A stretch of 64,000 nt of DNA from Streptomyces spinosisporus (GCF_022698145.1 NZ_JALDAX010000009.1:248001-312000); one strand, 5' to 3'. Shown: positions 52,379 to 61,261, numbered from the stretch's first letter. Program-made: numbers and translations. Notes: generated by a model from the letters alone, not told the origin.

Positions 52379-53557
52379 TCAGGACGCCGTCTGCTCGTCC
52401 AGCACGTCGACGCCCCACGCCGTCGCCACCGGCATGAACCGGTGCTCGGTCGCGTACGCCGCCATCCGGGCGTTGCGCTCGCGGGCCTCGGGGCCGTCCG
52501 GCAGATGGAACTCCTCGCCCGCCCGCGTGGACCTGGCCTGCATGCTGGTGGCCTGCGGCAGCCGCCGGCGCTCGTAGCGGTCGAGGGCGTCGGGCACGTC
52601 GGACGGTGCCGCGTGCCGCAGACAGTCGCCGAGCACGGCCGCGTCCAGGATCGCCTGCGCGGCGCCCTGGGCCTGGAACGGCACCATCGCGTGGGCGCTG
52701 TCGCCCAGCAGGGCCACCCGCCCGGTGTGCCAGGTGGCGAGCGGGGTGCGGGTGTAGATGCCCCAGCGGAAGACCTGGCCCGCGCGCTCCAGGACGGTGA
52801 GCACCCGGGGGTCCCAGCCCTCGAACGCGCGCAGCTGCTCGCCCGGTTCGGCCTGGGCCGTCCACGACTCCTGGGCGACCTGCGTCCCGAACACGGCCAC
52901 GACGTTGAGGAGTTCGCCGCGGCGCAGCCAGTAGTGGACGAAGTGGCGCCCCGGGCCGAGCCAGATTCCGTAGTCCGGCAGGCCCACATCCGCCACCTCG
53001 TCGACCGGGAGCAGCGCGCGGTAGGCGGCGGTCTGGGAGAAGACCGCCTCGTCCGTGCCGAAGAGCCGCTGACGGGCCGCCGACCGGATGCCGTCCGCGG
53101 CCACCACCAGATCGGCCACCAGGCGTTCGCCGCCCGCCGTCGACACCCAGGCCGACCGGTCGTCCTGGCCGATCTCCGTGACGAGGGTGTTCAGCCGCAC
53201 CAGCCGGGGCGGCACCGCGGCGGCCAGGGCATCGCGCAGATCGGCCCGGTGCAGCTGGAGGTAGGGCGCCCCGAACTCCTCCTCGACCGCGCGCCCCAGC
53301 GCATAGCTGCAGATCTCGCTCCCGTCGGACCAGGAGCGGAAGCTCACGGCGGCGGGCCGGGCCGACTGTGCGGCGACCGCGTCGAGCAGGCCCAGCCGGC
53401 GCAGCTCGCGCGTGGCGTTGGGTGCGAGCTGGATCCCGGCGCCGAGCTCGGTGAGCCGCGGCGTCTGCTCGACCAGGGTGACCTCATGGCCGTGACGACG
53501 CATGCTCACCGCGGCGGTGAGTCCCCCGATGCCCGCCCCCACGACGATCACTCTCAT
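52379..53557 (-). CDS. FAD-dependent aromatic monooxygenase (salicylate hydroxylase-like)
   Basis: A 392-residue class A flavoprotein monooxygenase. The N-terminal dinucleotide motif is RVIVVGAGIGGLTAAVSM. The middle VAADGIRSAAR is the NADPH-contact DG motif. ALLGDSAHAMVPFQAQGAAQ is the GD motif that contacts the FAD. The HTGRVALLGD order is typical of salicylate and 3-hydroxybenzoate 6-hydroxylases. No aromatic-ring cleavage gene lies next to it. It is convergent with the PIG-V-like gene. The IclR gene that lies divergently beyond a small peptide gene may be its regulator, since IclR proteins often control aromatic catabolism. Confidence 0.88.
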   Translation of the reverse strand: MRVIVVGAGIGGLTAAVSMRRHGHEVTLVEQTPRLTELGAGIQLAPNATRELRRLGLLDAVAAQSARPAAVSFRSWSDGSEICSYALGRAVEEEFGAPYLQLHRADLRDALAAAVPPRLVRLNTLVTEIGQDDRSAWVSTAGGERLVADLVVAADGIRSAARQRLFGTDEAVFSQTAAYRALLPVDEVADVGLPDYGIWLGPGRHFVHYWLRRGELLNVVAVFGTQVAQESWTAQAEPGEQLRAFEGWDPRVLTVLERAGQVFRWGIYTRTPLATWHTGRVALLGDSAHAMVPFQAQGAAQAILDAAVLGDCLRHAAPSDVPDALDRYERRRLPQATSMQARSTRAGEEFHLPDGPEARERNARMAAYATEHRFMPVATAWGVDVLDEQTAS

Positions 53558-53751
53558 GGCACGACCTCACTTCGACAGAGCGCGGGTCCTGCACGGCGGA
53601 GACAGGCTATCGACCCCGAGTCCTGGGCCGCACAAGGTATTTCCGGCCAGGTTGGCCGTGGTCTTGCCCCTTTTACTACCTTTTGCGTGTATATGCTCAC
53701 ATTAAGTAGTCGTTCCGGGGCCTCATGCCCAGGTGAGAAAGGGTCGAAATA

Positions 53752-53982
53752 ATGCGCAAGTTCCAGCGCGCCGCAGTTGTGTCCGCCGTCGTCGCGGGTC
53801 TGTCCGTCCTCGGTGCCGGTGTCGGTTTCGCCGATGACGCCGACGGCCCCCAGCAGAGCGGCTTCGTGACGTTCCCGGCCTCGGCCGTGGAGAAGAGCGA
53901 CGTCACCAAGCCCGCGACGCAGGACAGCTTCAAGTACGAGATCGACCTCAGCTCGTTCTTCGCTCCCTTTGCCGCCAAGTAG
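53752..53982 (+). CDS. Small secreted protein
   Basis: A 76-residue precursor with a clear Sec signal peptide (MRKFQRAAVVSAVVAGLSVL then GAGVGFADD, cleaved probably after FA). The mature part of about 48 residues is polar and acidic with a final SSFFAPFAAK. No cysteines, so it is not a chaplin or short defensin. I do not recognise the family. It is preceded by an unusually A/T-rich promoter stretch (about 53668-53705) and followed by a strong terminator, so it is monocistronic and may be well expressed. Confidence 0.75.
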   Translation: MRKFQRAAVVSAVVAGLSVLGAGVGFADDADGPQQSGFVTFPASAVEKSDVTKPATQDSFKYEIDLSSFFAPFAAK

Positions 53983-54038
53983 TTGCCGCCAAGAGGCCGG
54001 ACCGCGCCGCGCGTCGCCGGGCGCGGCCGCGGTCGGTG

Positions 54039-54074
54039 CAATGCCGGAACGGGACAACTCCCGTTCCGGCATTG
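54039..54074. terminator. Hairpin terminator after the secreted-peptide gene
   Basis: AATGCCGGAACGGG (54040-54053) pairs perfectly with CCCGTTCCGGCATT (54060-54073) around a 6-nt loop; one more base pair closes it outside. It lies between the secreted-peptide gene and IclR. Confidence 0.85.
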
Positions 54075-54147
54075 TGTTGTGCGCGACCGCGGTGAGGCGC
54101 AAGGGCCCCGCGTTGCCGCCTCGGTGCGGCGGGCGCACGCTGGAACC

Positions 54148-54906
54148 ATGGGTGGGCACGACGGCCCGACGCTGATCACGTCCGTCCAGCGGGCCTTTCG
54201 CCTGCTGGAGGCGGTGAGCGCGCACGAGAACGGCGCGCCGGCGAAACAGCTGGCACGTGAGACCGGGCTGCCCCTGGCCACGGCCTACCACCTGCTGCGG
54301 ACGCTGGTCCACGACGGCTATCTGCGCAAGCTCGACGACGGCGGATACGTCCTCGGGGACCGGCTGCGGACGATGCAGACCACGGGTCGCGCCCAGGCGC
54401 TGCTCAACCGGGTGCGCCCCACGCTCGCCGCACTGCGCGACGAACTCGCGGCCGCCGCCTACCTCACCTTCTACGAGGACGGCGAGATCCGTGTCGCCGA
54501 GATCGTGGACAGCCCACGGGCGCCCCGCGTCGACCTCTGGGTGGGCTTCGAGGACGCGGGCCACGCGACCGCCCTGGGCAAGTCCGTGCTGCGGGAACTG
54601 GACGACGACGCGCGCCGGGACTACCTGTCCCGGCACCATCTCGCCGACCTCACCCCACGGACGATCACCAGCCTGCCGGAACTGCTCCGGCGGCTGGACT
54701 CCTCGCCCGAGGCGCCCGCGGTCACGGACCTGGAGGAGTACTCCCTGGGTACGGTCTGTGCCGCCGTACCCGTCTACAGCGGGGACACGCTCGGCTCGCT
54801 CGGCGTCTCGCTGCCGGTCGAGCGGCTCTCTCGGATGCCGGACATCCGCAAGCGGCTGATCCCGACCGCGAGCCGCGTGACCAGGGGACTGTCGCTCACT
54901 ATCTGA
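54148..54906 (+). CDS. IclR-family transcriptional regulator
   Basis: A 252-residue regulator: N-terminal winged helix (SVQRAFRLLEAVSAHENGAP, ARETGLPLATAYHLLRTL) and C-terminal IclR effector domain (GHATALGKSVLRELDDDAR, DLEEYSLGTVCAAVPVYSG, SLGVSLPVERL). IclR proteins bind small aromatic or short-chain acids. The closest possible target is the FAD aromatic monooxygenase gene at 52379-53557. The ATG at 54148 has only a weak GGAA upstream. Terminated by a clear hairpin. Confidence 0.9.
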   Translation: MGGHDGPTLITSVQRAFRLLEAVSAHENGAPAKQLARETGLPLATAYHLLRTLVHDGYLRKLDDGGYVLGDRLRTMQTTGRAQALLNRVRPTLAALRDELAAAAYLTFYEDGEIRVAEIVDSPRAPRVDLWVGFEDAGHATALGKSVLRELDDDARRDYLSRHHLADLTPRTITSLPELLRRLDSSPEAPAVTDLEEYSLGTVCAAVPVYSGDTLGSLGVSLPVERLSRMPDIRKRLIPTASRVTRGLSLTI

Positions 54907-54936
54907 AAACTCTCTTCTTGTGAGGGCCCGAGAGCA

Positions 54937-54960
54937 GCCCGTTTCCTGGGAGAAACGGGC
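54937..54960. terminator. Hairpin terminator after the IclR gene
   Basis: GCCCGTTTC (54937-54945) and GAAACGGGC (54952-54960) form a 9-bp stem with a 6-nt loop, 31 bp past the iclR stop. Confidence 0.75.
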
Positions 54961-55020
54961 ATTTCCGTCGTCGTATCCCTGGCCCCGTGTGCCGTACACA
55001 GAAGAGGACAGCAAGAACAT

Positions 55021-56220
55021 ATGAGCCACGCCCGAGCGCAGGACGGCGGTCGCCGGCCCATATGGTCGTCCAGGAACCGAGCGGCCGGTCCCGAAGGCTC
55101 GGCCCGCAGGCGCGCCCTGGCACGACTGACCTCCTGGGCACCCGTGCTGCCGGTGCTGATCGTCGCCGTGATCGTGCTCGCGGACATGGCCGGTGGAGCC
55201 GGGATGGTCTGGTTGCCCATGCTCGCGGCCGGGCCCGCCCTGGCCGCCACCACCAACGGGCCGCGCGGCGTCCTGTCCGTCGGCCTCCTCGCCGTGGGTC
55301 TCGGTGCCGCCCTCGGCGTCCGCGACGGTATCTCCGGCCAGGAGCTCGGGGCGCTGCTGTCCGCCCTGGCGGCCGTCACCCTGGCGAGTGCCCTGGCCAG
55401 CGGACTGCGCGCCTACCGCGAGCGGGTCCTCGCCGCCGTGCGCTCGGTCGCGGAGACCGCCCAGCACGCCCTGCTCAAGCCCGTCCCGTCGACCGTCGGC
55501 CCCTTTCAGGTGGCCGTGCGCTACAGCGCCGCGGCGGCCGAGGCCCGCATCGGCGGCGATCTGTACGCCCTGATCCCGACGCCGTACGGGGTACGGCTGA
55601 TCGTCGGCGACGTCCGCGGAAAGGGGCTGCCGGCCGTGGGGACCGCCGCGCTGGTGCTGGGTGTCTTCCGCGAGGCCGCCTACGACGAGCCCGATCTCCT
55701 CGCCGTCGTCGAGCGCATCGAGCGCAGCCTCGCGCGCAATCTCGGCAGCGACGACTTCGTCACCGCCGTGGTCGCCGGGTACCCGCGGACGGGGCAGCTG
55801 GAGATGGTCAACTGCGGACACACACCACCCCTGCTGGTGCGTACGTCAGGAGGCGTCGAGGCCGTGGAGCCCGCGCAGCCCGCCCCGCCCCTCGGACTGC
55901 GCGCGCTCACCGATCACGTCCCCCGCCTCAGCGTGCTGCCCTTCGCCGACGGCGACCAGCTGCTGCTCTACACCGACGGCGTCACCGAGGCTCGCGACGG
56001 CGGCCGTGAGTTCTATCCGCTCGACGAGGGCCTGGCGCGCCATGCCTGCGACGACCCGGCCCGCACCCTCGGCGCCCTCCACGACGAACTCCTCGACCAT
56101 GTCGGCGGCCGGCTCCACGACGACGCGGCACTCCTCCTGATCCGCAAGCCCGTCCCTTCACGGGAGGCGACGCCCACGGCCGAGCCCGGCGGAATGGACG
56201 TGGCCGCCGAGGTCGCCTGA
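55021..56220 (+). CDS. Membrane-anchored SpoIIE-type PP2C phosphatase
   Basis: A 399-residue phosphatase. The N-terminal 150 residues contain about four hydrophobic helices (VLPVLIVAVIVLADMAGGAG, MVWLPMLAAGPALAAT and others). A short coiled linker (SVAETAQHALLKPV) leads to the SpoIIE/RsbU domain. That domain carries ARIGGDLYALIP and RLIVGDVRGKGLPA, then LLLYTDGVTEARD and LHDDAALLLI. The metal-binding aspartates are kept; the position normally D/E after GGDLY is Ala. It likely dephosphorylates an anti-anti-sigma protein. A second SpoIIE phosphatase lies at 19295. Confidence 0.9.
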   Translation: MSHARAQDGGRRPIWSSRNRAAGPEGSARRRALARLTSWAPVLPVLIVAVIVLADMAGGAGMVWLPMLAAGPALAATTNGPRGVLSVGLLAVGLGAALGVRDGISGQELGALLSALAAVTLASALASGLRAYRERVLAAVRSVAETAQHALLKPVPSTVGPFQVAVRYSAAAAEARIGGDLYALIPTPYGVRLIVGDVRGKGLPAVGTAALVLGVFREAAYDEPDLLAVVERIERSLARNLGSDDFVTAVVAGYPRTGQLEMVNCGHTPPLLVRTSGGVEAVEPAQPAPPLGLRALTDHVPRLSVLPFADGDQLLLYTDGVTEARDGGREFYPLDEGLARHACDDPARTLGALHDELLDHVGGRLHDDAALLLIRKPVPSREATPTAEPGGMDVAAEVA

Positions 56221-56250
56221 CGCCGGCCGTGCACACGAAGGCCCACGTGC

Positions 56251-57372
56251 TCACCGCGCCACGGGCCAGGCCCGCTCCCTCCACTCCTCGACCGGCGTGA
56301 GCGGAACCGGGGCGGGGGGCGCCGCGGAGGTCGTCAGCTCGATCCGCCGGCCCTCGGCGGATGAACGCAGCAGAGCGGTCATCGTCTCCAGCACATGCAG
56401 GGCCAGATCGCCGCTCGCGCGCGCGGCCCGCCCGCCGTCCGCGGTGACGAAGTCCAGCAAGCCGACACCGCGCGAGCCGCCGGCGTAGCCCGCCGACGGT
56501 GCGAGCGTGGTCCATTGCTCCGCGCCGAGCGCGAAGAGCCGCACCTCGCCGTCGAACCGGTTCGGGTCCGGCGCCGCGAGCGTGCCCGTCTCGCCGTGGA
56601 CCTCGATCGGCGCCGCCGTGGTGGCCACCCCGTCGAAGCTGGTCGTGATCGTCGTCAGGGCCCCGCTCGTGTGCTCCAGCACCCCGGAGACATGCGTGTC
56701 CACCTCGACCGGGATCCGCTCGCCCGTGCGCGGGCCGGAACCGATGACCCGCTCACCGCGCAGCCGACTGGAGGCTCCGGTCACGGCACGCACCGGACCC
56801 AGCAGGTGGACGAGGGAGGCGAGGTAGTACGGCCCCATGTCGAGCAGGGGGCCGCCGCCGGTCGTGTAGTAGAAGTCGGGCTGGGGATGCCAGCGTTCGT
56901 GCCCCGGCGTGACCATCACCGCCGACGCCGACAGAGGCCGGCCGATGGTCCCCGTCTCCACCGCGGCCCGCGCCGTCTGGATGCCGGTGCCCAGCACGGT
57001 GTCCGGGGCGCAGCCCACGGCGACTTCCGCCTTCGCGGCGGCCTCGACGACGGTGTGCGCGTCGGCGAGGGTGGCGGCGAGCGGCTTCTCCCCGTAGACA
57101 TGCTTCCCCCGGGCAATGGCGCCGAGGGCGATCTCGGCGTGGGCCGCGGGGACGGTGAGGTTCAGCACCGTGTCCACGTCCGGACTGCTCAGCAGCTCCT
57201 CGACGGTCCGCGCCGCCACACCGGGCAGCTCGGCGGCGACCGCGGCGGAGCGTGTGGCGTCGAGGTCGGCGACCGCGGTGATGCGTACAGAGGGATGACC
57301 GGCGAGGGTGTCCAGATACGCGCGGGAGATGACCCCGAGACCTACGACGCCGACACGGTGCGCGTCGCCCAC
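56251..57372 (-). CDS. Gfo/Idh/MocA-family sugar oxidoreductase
   Basis: A 373-residue NAD(P)-dependent dehydrogenase. N-terminal Rossmann fold VGVVGLGVISRAYLDTLAG, then LNLTVPAAHAEIALGAIARG and the signature GKHVYGEKPLA with its catalytic Lys. The C-terminal beta-sheet domain (GGPLLDMGPYYLASLVHLLG) follows. It oxidises a sugar or inositol-type substrate. The GTG at 57372 has GAGAGGGG 6 nt upstream and overlaps the ThuA gene by 31 nt, so the two are coupled. The same pairing of ThuA with Gfo/Idh/MocA is common in sugar catabolic operons. Confidence 0.9.
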   Translation of the reverse strand: MGDAHRVGVVGLGVISRAYLDTLAGHPSVRITAVADLDATRSAAVAAELPGVAARTVEELLSSPDVDTVLNLTVPAAHAEIALGAIARGKHVYGEKPLAATLADAHTVVEAAAKAEVAVGCAPDTVLGTGIQTARAAVETGTIGRPLSASAVMVTPGHERWHPQPDFYYTTGGGPLLDMGPYYLASLVHLLGPVRAVTGASSRLRGERVIGSGPRTGERIPVEVDTHVSGVLEHTSGALTTITTSFDGVATTAAPIEVHGETGTLAAPDPNRFDGEVRLFALGAEQWTTLAPSAGYAGGSRGVGLLDFVTADGGRAARASGDLALHVLETMTALLRSSAEGRRIELTTSAAPPAPVPLTPVEEWRERAWPVAR

Positions 57373-58052
57373 AGCATGCCCCTCTCGATGACCGTGCGGA
57401 CGTTCGGGTTCTCCAGGACGTCCAGGCTGTGCCCGGGCGTCGTCACCACGATCCGCCCGGCGCCCCACTGCCGGGTCCAGATCGCCGGCACCGTGACGGG
57501 CCGGTGCCAGGGCTGCCACGAACGGGCCGGATGCGTGGTGGTGGCCAGGACGTCGATCAGGTCGTCGTGCAGCACCCAGTACTGCTCGGTGCACAACTCG
57601 AAGTCCTCGATGCCCGCGGTGACGGGGTGTTCGCGGCCGCGCTCGGTGATGTTGACGACGTACGGCAGGAAGTTGTCCTCCTGCTCCCCGCGGCGCTCGC
57701 ACGGCTCCTTGCCCGGGTGCGTCGCGAACTGGCCGCCCACCAGGTGGAGATAGTCGGATGAGGCGCGGAAGGAGTCGACGATGCCGCCGTGCCAGCCGGT
57801 GAAGCCGGTGCCCGCCTCGATCGCCGCGGTCAGTCCCGACAGCTGCTCGGGGGTGATCTCCGACATCGAGATGCACTGCACCACGAGATCCGTGCCGGCC
57901 ATCGCGTCGGCATCGGCGTAGACATCGGTCTTCTCCTCGATCCGCACGGTGAAACCGCTGCTTTCGAGGAACGGCAGGAACAACTCCGTTGCCTGGACGG
58001 GGCGGTGCCCCTCCCAGCCGCCGCGAACGATCAGGGCCTGCTTGCTCGTCAT
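57342..58052 (-). CDS. ThuA-domain protein
   Basis: A 236-residue ThuA-like protein of the glutamine-amidotransferase-like fold. ALIVRGGWEGHRPVQATELF, IEAGTGFTGWHGGIVDSFRA, LVGGQFATHPG and IVVTTPGHSLDVLENP are characteristic. In rhizobia, ThuA with ThuB acts in trehalose conversion to 3-keto sugars. The coupled Gfo/Idh/MocA protein here would be the ThuB-like partner. The ATG at 58052 is preceded by GGAACAGG; the open frame continues upstream to 58085 without conservation. Confidence 0.88.
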   Translation of the reverse strand: MTSKQALIVRGGWEGHRPVQATELFLPFLESSGFTVRIEEKTDVYADADAMAGTDLVVQCISMSEITPEQLSGLTAAIEAGTGFTGWHGGIVDSFRASSDYLHLVGGQFATHPGKEPCERRGEQEDNFLPYVVNITERGREHPVTAGIEDFELCTEQYWVLHDDLIDVLATTTHPARSWQPWHRPVTVPAIWTRQWGAGRIVVTTPGHSLDVLENPNVRTVIERGMLWATRTVSAS

Positions 58053-58124
58053 CCTGTTCCTCACCCCGGAAGACTGGACCCTCACTATGCGCTGTCCTCG
58101 CGGCCCCGGGAAAGAGCGTGTGGA

Positions 58125-58997
58125 TCAACGAAACTTTCGCGTCTGAGCCTCGGACGACGCCCGGGCGTCGACGTCCCAGCAGGCCGCCGTGAAGCGCACG
58201 TGCTCGCCCTCGACGAACGGGTCGAACGCGGCGCGGACCGTCTCGACGACCTGCTTGCGGCGGTCCTCGTCCAGCCCGCCCAGCACCTGGCTCACCGGAC
58301 CCAGCCGCGTGAGGTAGCGGAGCAGGGCGGACTCGGGGAAGACGCACTCGACGTCGACCGGCCGCAGGTCGATCTCCGCCCAGCCGCCGTCCGTCAGGAT
58401 GCCCCGCACCCTGTCGGGGTCCGCGAAGGCGAACTGCCCCGGCTCGTCCGGACGTCGGGTGGGAAGGCCCGGCACCAGAGGGGCCGCGGCGCGTTCGGCC
58501 GTCGTCATGAACGGGTTCTCCGCAGGACCGCGCCACACGACGAGCCGCAGCCGGGCCCGGTCCGTCGAGGCGCGCCGGAAATTGGCGAACGCGCGGACGG
58601 GGTCGTTGAAGAACATCACACCGAAGCGCGAGACGACGGCGTCGAAGGCCGCGGACTCGAACGCGTGATCCTGGGCGTCGGCATGAACGAAGGACGCCGG
58701 TGTGGCCTCCCGCTCGGCGCGCTCCCGGGCGGCGGTGACCAGCGGCTCCGAGATATCGACGCCGACGCAGCGGCTCGCGGGACCGAGCCGCCGTGCGAGC
58801 GCCAGCGTGACACCACCGGTGCCGCAGCCGACGTCGAGCACCTGGCCCGGCTTCTGCGCGGACACGGCATCGACGAGCAGGGTCTCCAGAGGCCGGAACA
58901 TCTCGTCCAGCACCGGCTGCAACTCGACCCATGCATTGCCGCCGGGCCCGTTCCAGCGAGCCGCCTGTGCGTCGTCGTTCCTGCGTGCGGGGCCCAT
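58125..58997 (-). CDS. SAM-dependent methyltransferase
   Basis: A 290-residue class I methyltransferase. VLDVGCGTGGVTLALARRLG is motif I, CVGVDISEPLVTAARERAE motif II, and FDAVVSRFGVMFFNDPVRAF motif IV. The preceding segment WNGPGGNAWVELQPVLDEMF is common in UbiE/COQ5-like small-molecule methyltransferases. GGGAGG lies before the ATG at 58997. Divergent from the MerR gene, with a palindromic operator between, so it is probably MerR-controlled. Confidence 0.88.
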   Translation of the reverse strand: MGPARRNDDAQAARWNGPGGNAWVELQPVLDEMFRPLETLLVDAVSAQKPGQVLDVGCGTGGVTLALARRLGPASRCVGVDISEPLVTAARERAEREATPASFVHADAQDHAFESAAFDAVVSRFGVMFFNDPVRAFANFRRASTDRARLRLVVWRGPAENPFMTTAERAAAPLVPGLPTRRPDEPGQFAFADPDRVRGILTDGGWAEIDLRPVDVECVFPESALLRYLTRLGPVSQVLGGLDEDRRKQVVETVRAAFDPFVEGEHVRFTAACWDVDARASSEAQTRKFR

Positions 58998-59046
58998 GAT
59001 CGCCTCCCTCTCCTTGCCTTCCTCCGACCGGGATGACACCGTGCCA

Positions 59047-59064
59047 CTTCAAGTCGACTTGAGG
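59047..59064. promoter_or_regulatory. SoxR-box-like palindrome between methyltransferase and MerR genes
   Basis: CTTCAAGTCGACTTGAGG contains the perfect 14-bp palindrome TCAAGTCGACTTGA (59049-59062). It matches 15 of 18 positions of the SoxR box I remember (CCTCAAGTTAACTTGAGG). It ends 8 bp before the merR start codon and 50 bp upstream of the methyltransferase start, a suitable spot for a MerR-type activator/repressor. Confidence 0.65.
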
Positions 59065-59072
59065 TAAAGAGG

Positions 59073-59510
59073 ATGACAGAACTGGACATCGCCGAGGTGG
59101 TACAGCGCGCCGACGTCCCCGCGTCGACGCTGCGTTTCTACGAGGAGAAGGGGCTGATCTCCTCGATCGGCAGGCGGGGGCTGCGCCGCCAGTACGACCC
59201 CGGCGTACTGGAGCGACTGGCGCTGATCGCGTTGGGGCGCACCGCCGGGTTCTCCCTCGACGAGATCGCCCGCATGTTCGCACCGGACGGAGCACCGGTC
59301 CTCGACCGCGAGATGCTGGCCGCCAAGGCCGACGAGCTGGACCGGACGATCCGCGAACTCGGCGTCCTGCGCGACTCCTTGCGGCACGCCGCCGCCTGCC
59401 CCGCGCCGAGCCACGCCGAGTGCCCCACCTTCCGTCGCCTGCTCAAGACGGCGGGTTCGGGTGCCGTACGGGGAAAACGACGGCCGCCGGTCCCGACGGT
59501 TCGTGAGTGA
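59073..59510 (+). CDS. MerR-family transcriptional regulator
   Basis: A 145-residue MerR protein: winged helix DIAEVVQRADVPASTLRFYEE, KGLISSIGRRGLRRQY, then the dimerising coiled helix and a C-terminal CPAPSHAEC pair of cysteines. SoxR has a four-Cys iron-sulfur motif; only two (plus one nearby) are seen here, so a different effector or a thiol switch is likely. Start ATG has GAGG 8 nt upstream. It probably represses itself and activates the divergent methyltransferase gene. Confidence 0.9.
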   Translation: MTELDIAEVVQRADVPASTLRFYEEKGLISSIGRRGLRRQYDPGVLERLALIALGRTAGFSLDEIARMFAPDGAPVLDREMLAAKADELDRTIRELGVLRDSLRHAAACPAPSHAECPTFRRLLKTAGSGAVRGKRRPPVPTVRE

Positions 59511-59522
59511 GCGAAGCGGGAC

Positions 59523-60413
59523 TCAGGTTCCGGCCAGCTGGAAGTGCCAGATGACCTCCACCGGTGTCCCCTCGTTCGCCGCCTCGGCGGCCTCGGGCAC
59601 CAGGTCGGCCAGACACCACGGCCAGAGCTCCCACGGGCCCGGCTCGCGTCGGCCGGACGGGATCTGCGCGGCGGAAGGCTTGGCGGGCAGGGGTTCCTCG
59701 CAGCGCCGCACCTGCAACCCGACCGACAGCGCGGCCCGCAGATAGTCCCCGGTGGGGTGCCGGTAGCTCGTGAGACGGCCCCGGGTACCGTCCGGCAGAC
59801 GCACCGGCGGGACCATGCCTCGCGCCACCCACTCGTGATGCATGTCCGAGATCACCAGATGACCGCCGGGGCGCAGCACCCTCGCGAACTGCTCCATCAC
59901 CGGCCCCAGGTCGCGCACATGCGTCAGGGCCAGGGAGCAGACGACCAGGTCCACGGAGTCGTTGGCCACGGGCAGTTGTTGCAGTGTGCCCGGCCGGAAG
60001 TCGCCTTCGGGGACGCGTGCGCGTGCCCGGGCGAGCATGTCCGGCGAGCTGTCCACGCCCACCACGCGGTGGCCGCGCGGCGCCAGCAAAGCCGCCATCC
60101 GCCCGGTGCCGCAAGCGGCGTCCAGAGCGTCGCCGGGCGGTATCCCGTCGAGGATGTCCCCGATCACCGGCTCGTCGAAGTCGAACGCCGAGTTGGGGCC
60201 GTCGTACGTCCGCGACCAGATCTCGTAGCCGTCGACCGTGCCCACGTCGACGACATCGACCGCCGCACTGCCCAGCGACTCGTCGTCGAGCAACTCCCGG
60301 ATCTCGGCAAGCCGAGCCTCGACGAACGCACGGTCACGCCCACCGGTGAACGCCCGCAACAGTGCAAGCCCTTCGAGCCCGATCGCATACGCCAGCGGAT
60401 CCTCATGAATCAC
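59523..60413 (-). CDS. Class I SAM-dependent methyltransferase
   Basis: A 296-residue methyltransferase. An N-terminal helical extension of about 75 residues precedes GYEIWSRTYDGPNSAF. The SAM site is ALDAACGTGRMAALLAPRGH with VVGVDSSPDMLARARAR. DLVVCSLALTHVRDLGPVM and LRPGGHLVISDMHHEW are the later motifs. Small-molecule methyltransferase of unknown substrate. Convergent with the MerR gene. Not obviously part of the neighbouring operons. Confidence 0.87.
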   Translation of the reverse strand: MIHEDPLAYAIGLEGLALLRAFTGGRDRAFVEARLAEIRELLDDESLGSAAVDVVDVGTVDGYEIWSRTYDGPNSAFDFDEPVIGDILDGIPPGDALDAACGTGRMAALLAPRGHRVVGVDSSPDMLARARARVPEGDFRPGTLQQLPVANDSVDLVVCSLALTHVRDLGPVMEQFARVLRPGGHLVISDMHHEWVARGMVPPVRLPDGTRGRLTSYRHPTGDYLRAALSVGLQVRRCEEPLPAKPSAAQIPSGRREPGPWELWPWCLADLVPEAAEAANEGTPVEVIWHFQLAGT

Positions 60414-60453
60414 CCGACGACGCTAACCACCCCACCACCCCACCACCACCGAA

Positions 60454-61230
60454 TTACCGCCCACCACCACGAAGGTGCCGGCACACGAAGTCACGCCAGA
60501 GCACGACGGCAGCGGGTTCGGTCTCGCTGTGGGCGCCGTTGTAGCCGAGCAGTTCCTTCTGTTGTGATCCGAAGGCGTCGAAGAGGGCGAGCTGGCCGTC
60601 CCGCGGAAAGACCTCGTCGTGCCACTGAAGGTGGAACAGGACGGGAGCGGTGATGCGGCCCGCGTCCGCCGCCACGCGTTCCGGTACCTCCAACTCCCTG
60701 TGCAGGGCGGGGCCTTGGCGAAGGCCGAACTTGCCGAACACGGCGCAACGGAGGCGGTCGCCAAGGGCCGCCGCGAGCGGAATGCCGAAGCGCGTCGCCA
60801 TCGACATCCCGAGGTGGGCGAGACGGTCGCCGTCCACGAGGTCCAGGGCCGCGAGCGCATCCACGCACGCCCGCCAGTCGTCCGTCATGCGATCGAGGAC
60901 GACTTCGATCCCCTCCGCGGCTATGCGGGCCTGGTATTCCGCGGGGGACAGCGGACCGTCGGGGACACGGTCGCCGTGACAGGGCCCGTCGATCGCCAAC
61001 GCGGCAACCCCGGCCGACGACGCGAACCACCGGCCCAGAGCGACAACCCGCCCGCTTCTCTTGTGGCCGCTGCCGCCATGCCCCAGCAGCACCAGGGGAG
61101 GGGGCGACGAGGCGGCAGTCGGGGAAGGCAGCCACAACACCCCCGGAACTGCGCCTACTTCACGGCCGAGACGGAACGCCCGCTCGACGCAGCAGCCGCC
61201 GTCCGTCCGACGCTCGCCCCACTCGATCAC
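60454..61230 (-). CDS. Alpha/beta hydrolase (dienelactone-hydrolase-like)
   Basis: A 258-residue alpha/beta hydrolase. LVLLGHGGSGHKRSGRVV forms the oxyanion region. AIDGPCHGDRVPDG follows. The nucleophile elbow is HLGMSMATRFG (Ser). The acid lies near FHLQWHDEVFPRDG, and the His in YNGAHSETEP. It is likely an esterase or thioesterase. Start GTG at 61230 is chosen because the long upstream frame overlaps the HxlR gene and is not conserved. 31 bp downstream of hxlR on the same strand, so probably co-transcribed. Confidence 0.8.
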   Translation of the reverse strand: MIEWGERRTDGGCCVERAFRLGREVGAVPGVLWLPSPTAASSPPPLVLLGHGGSGHKRSGRVVALGRWFASSAGVAALAIDGPCHGDRVPDGPLSPAEYQARIAAEGIEVVLDRMTDDWRACVDALAALDLVDGDRLAHLGMSMATRFGIPLAAALGDRLRCAVFGKFGLRQGPALHRELEVPERVAADAGRITAPVLFHLQWHDEVFPRDGQLALFDAFGSQQKELLGYNGAHSETEPAAVVLWRDFVCRHLRGGGR

Positions 61231-61261
61231 GCCGCCCCGCCGACAAGCCGAACCCCCCTGC

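Noticed and set aside
59073..59510. Naming the MerR gene soxR
   Set aside because: The four-Cys iron-sulfur motif of SoxR is absent, although the operator looks similar.
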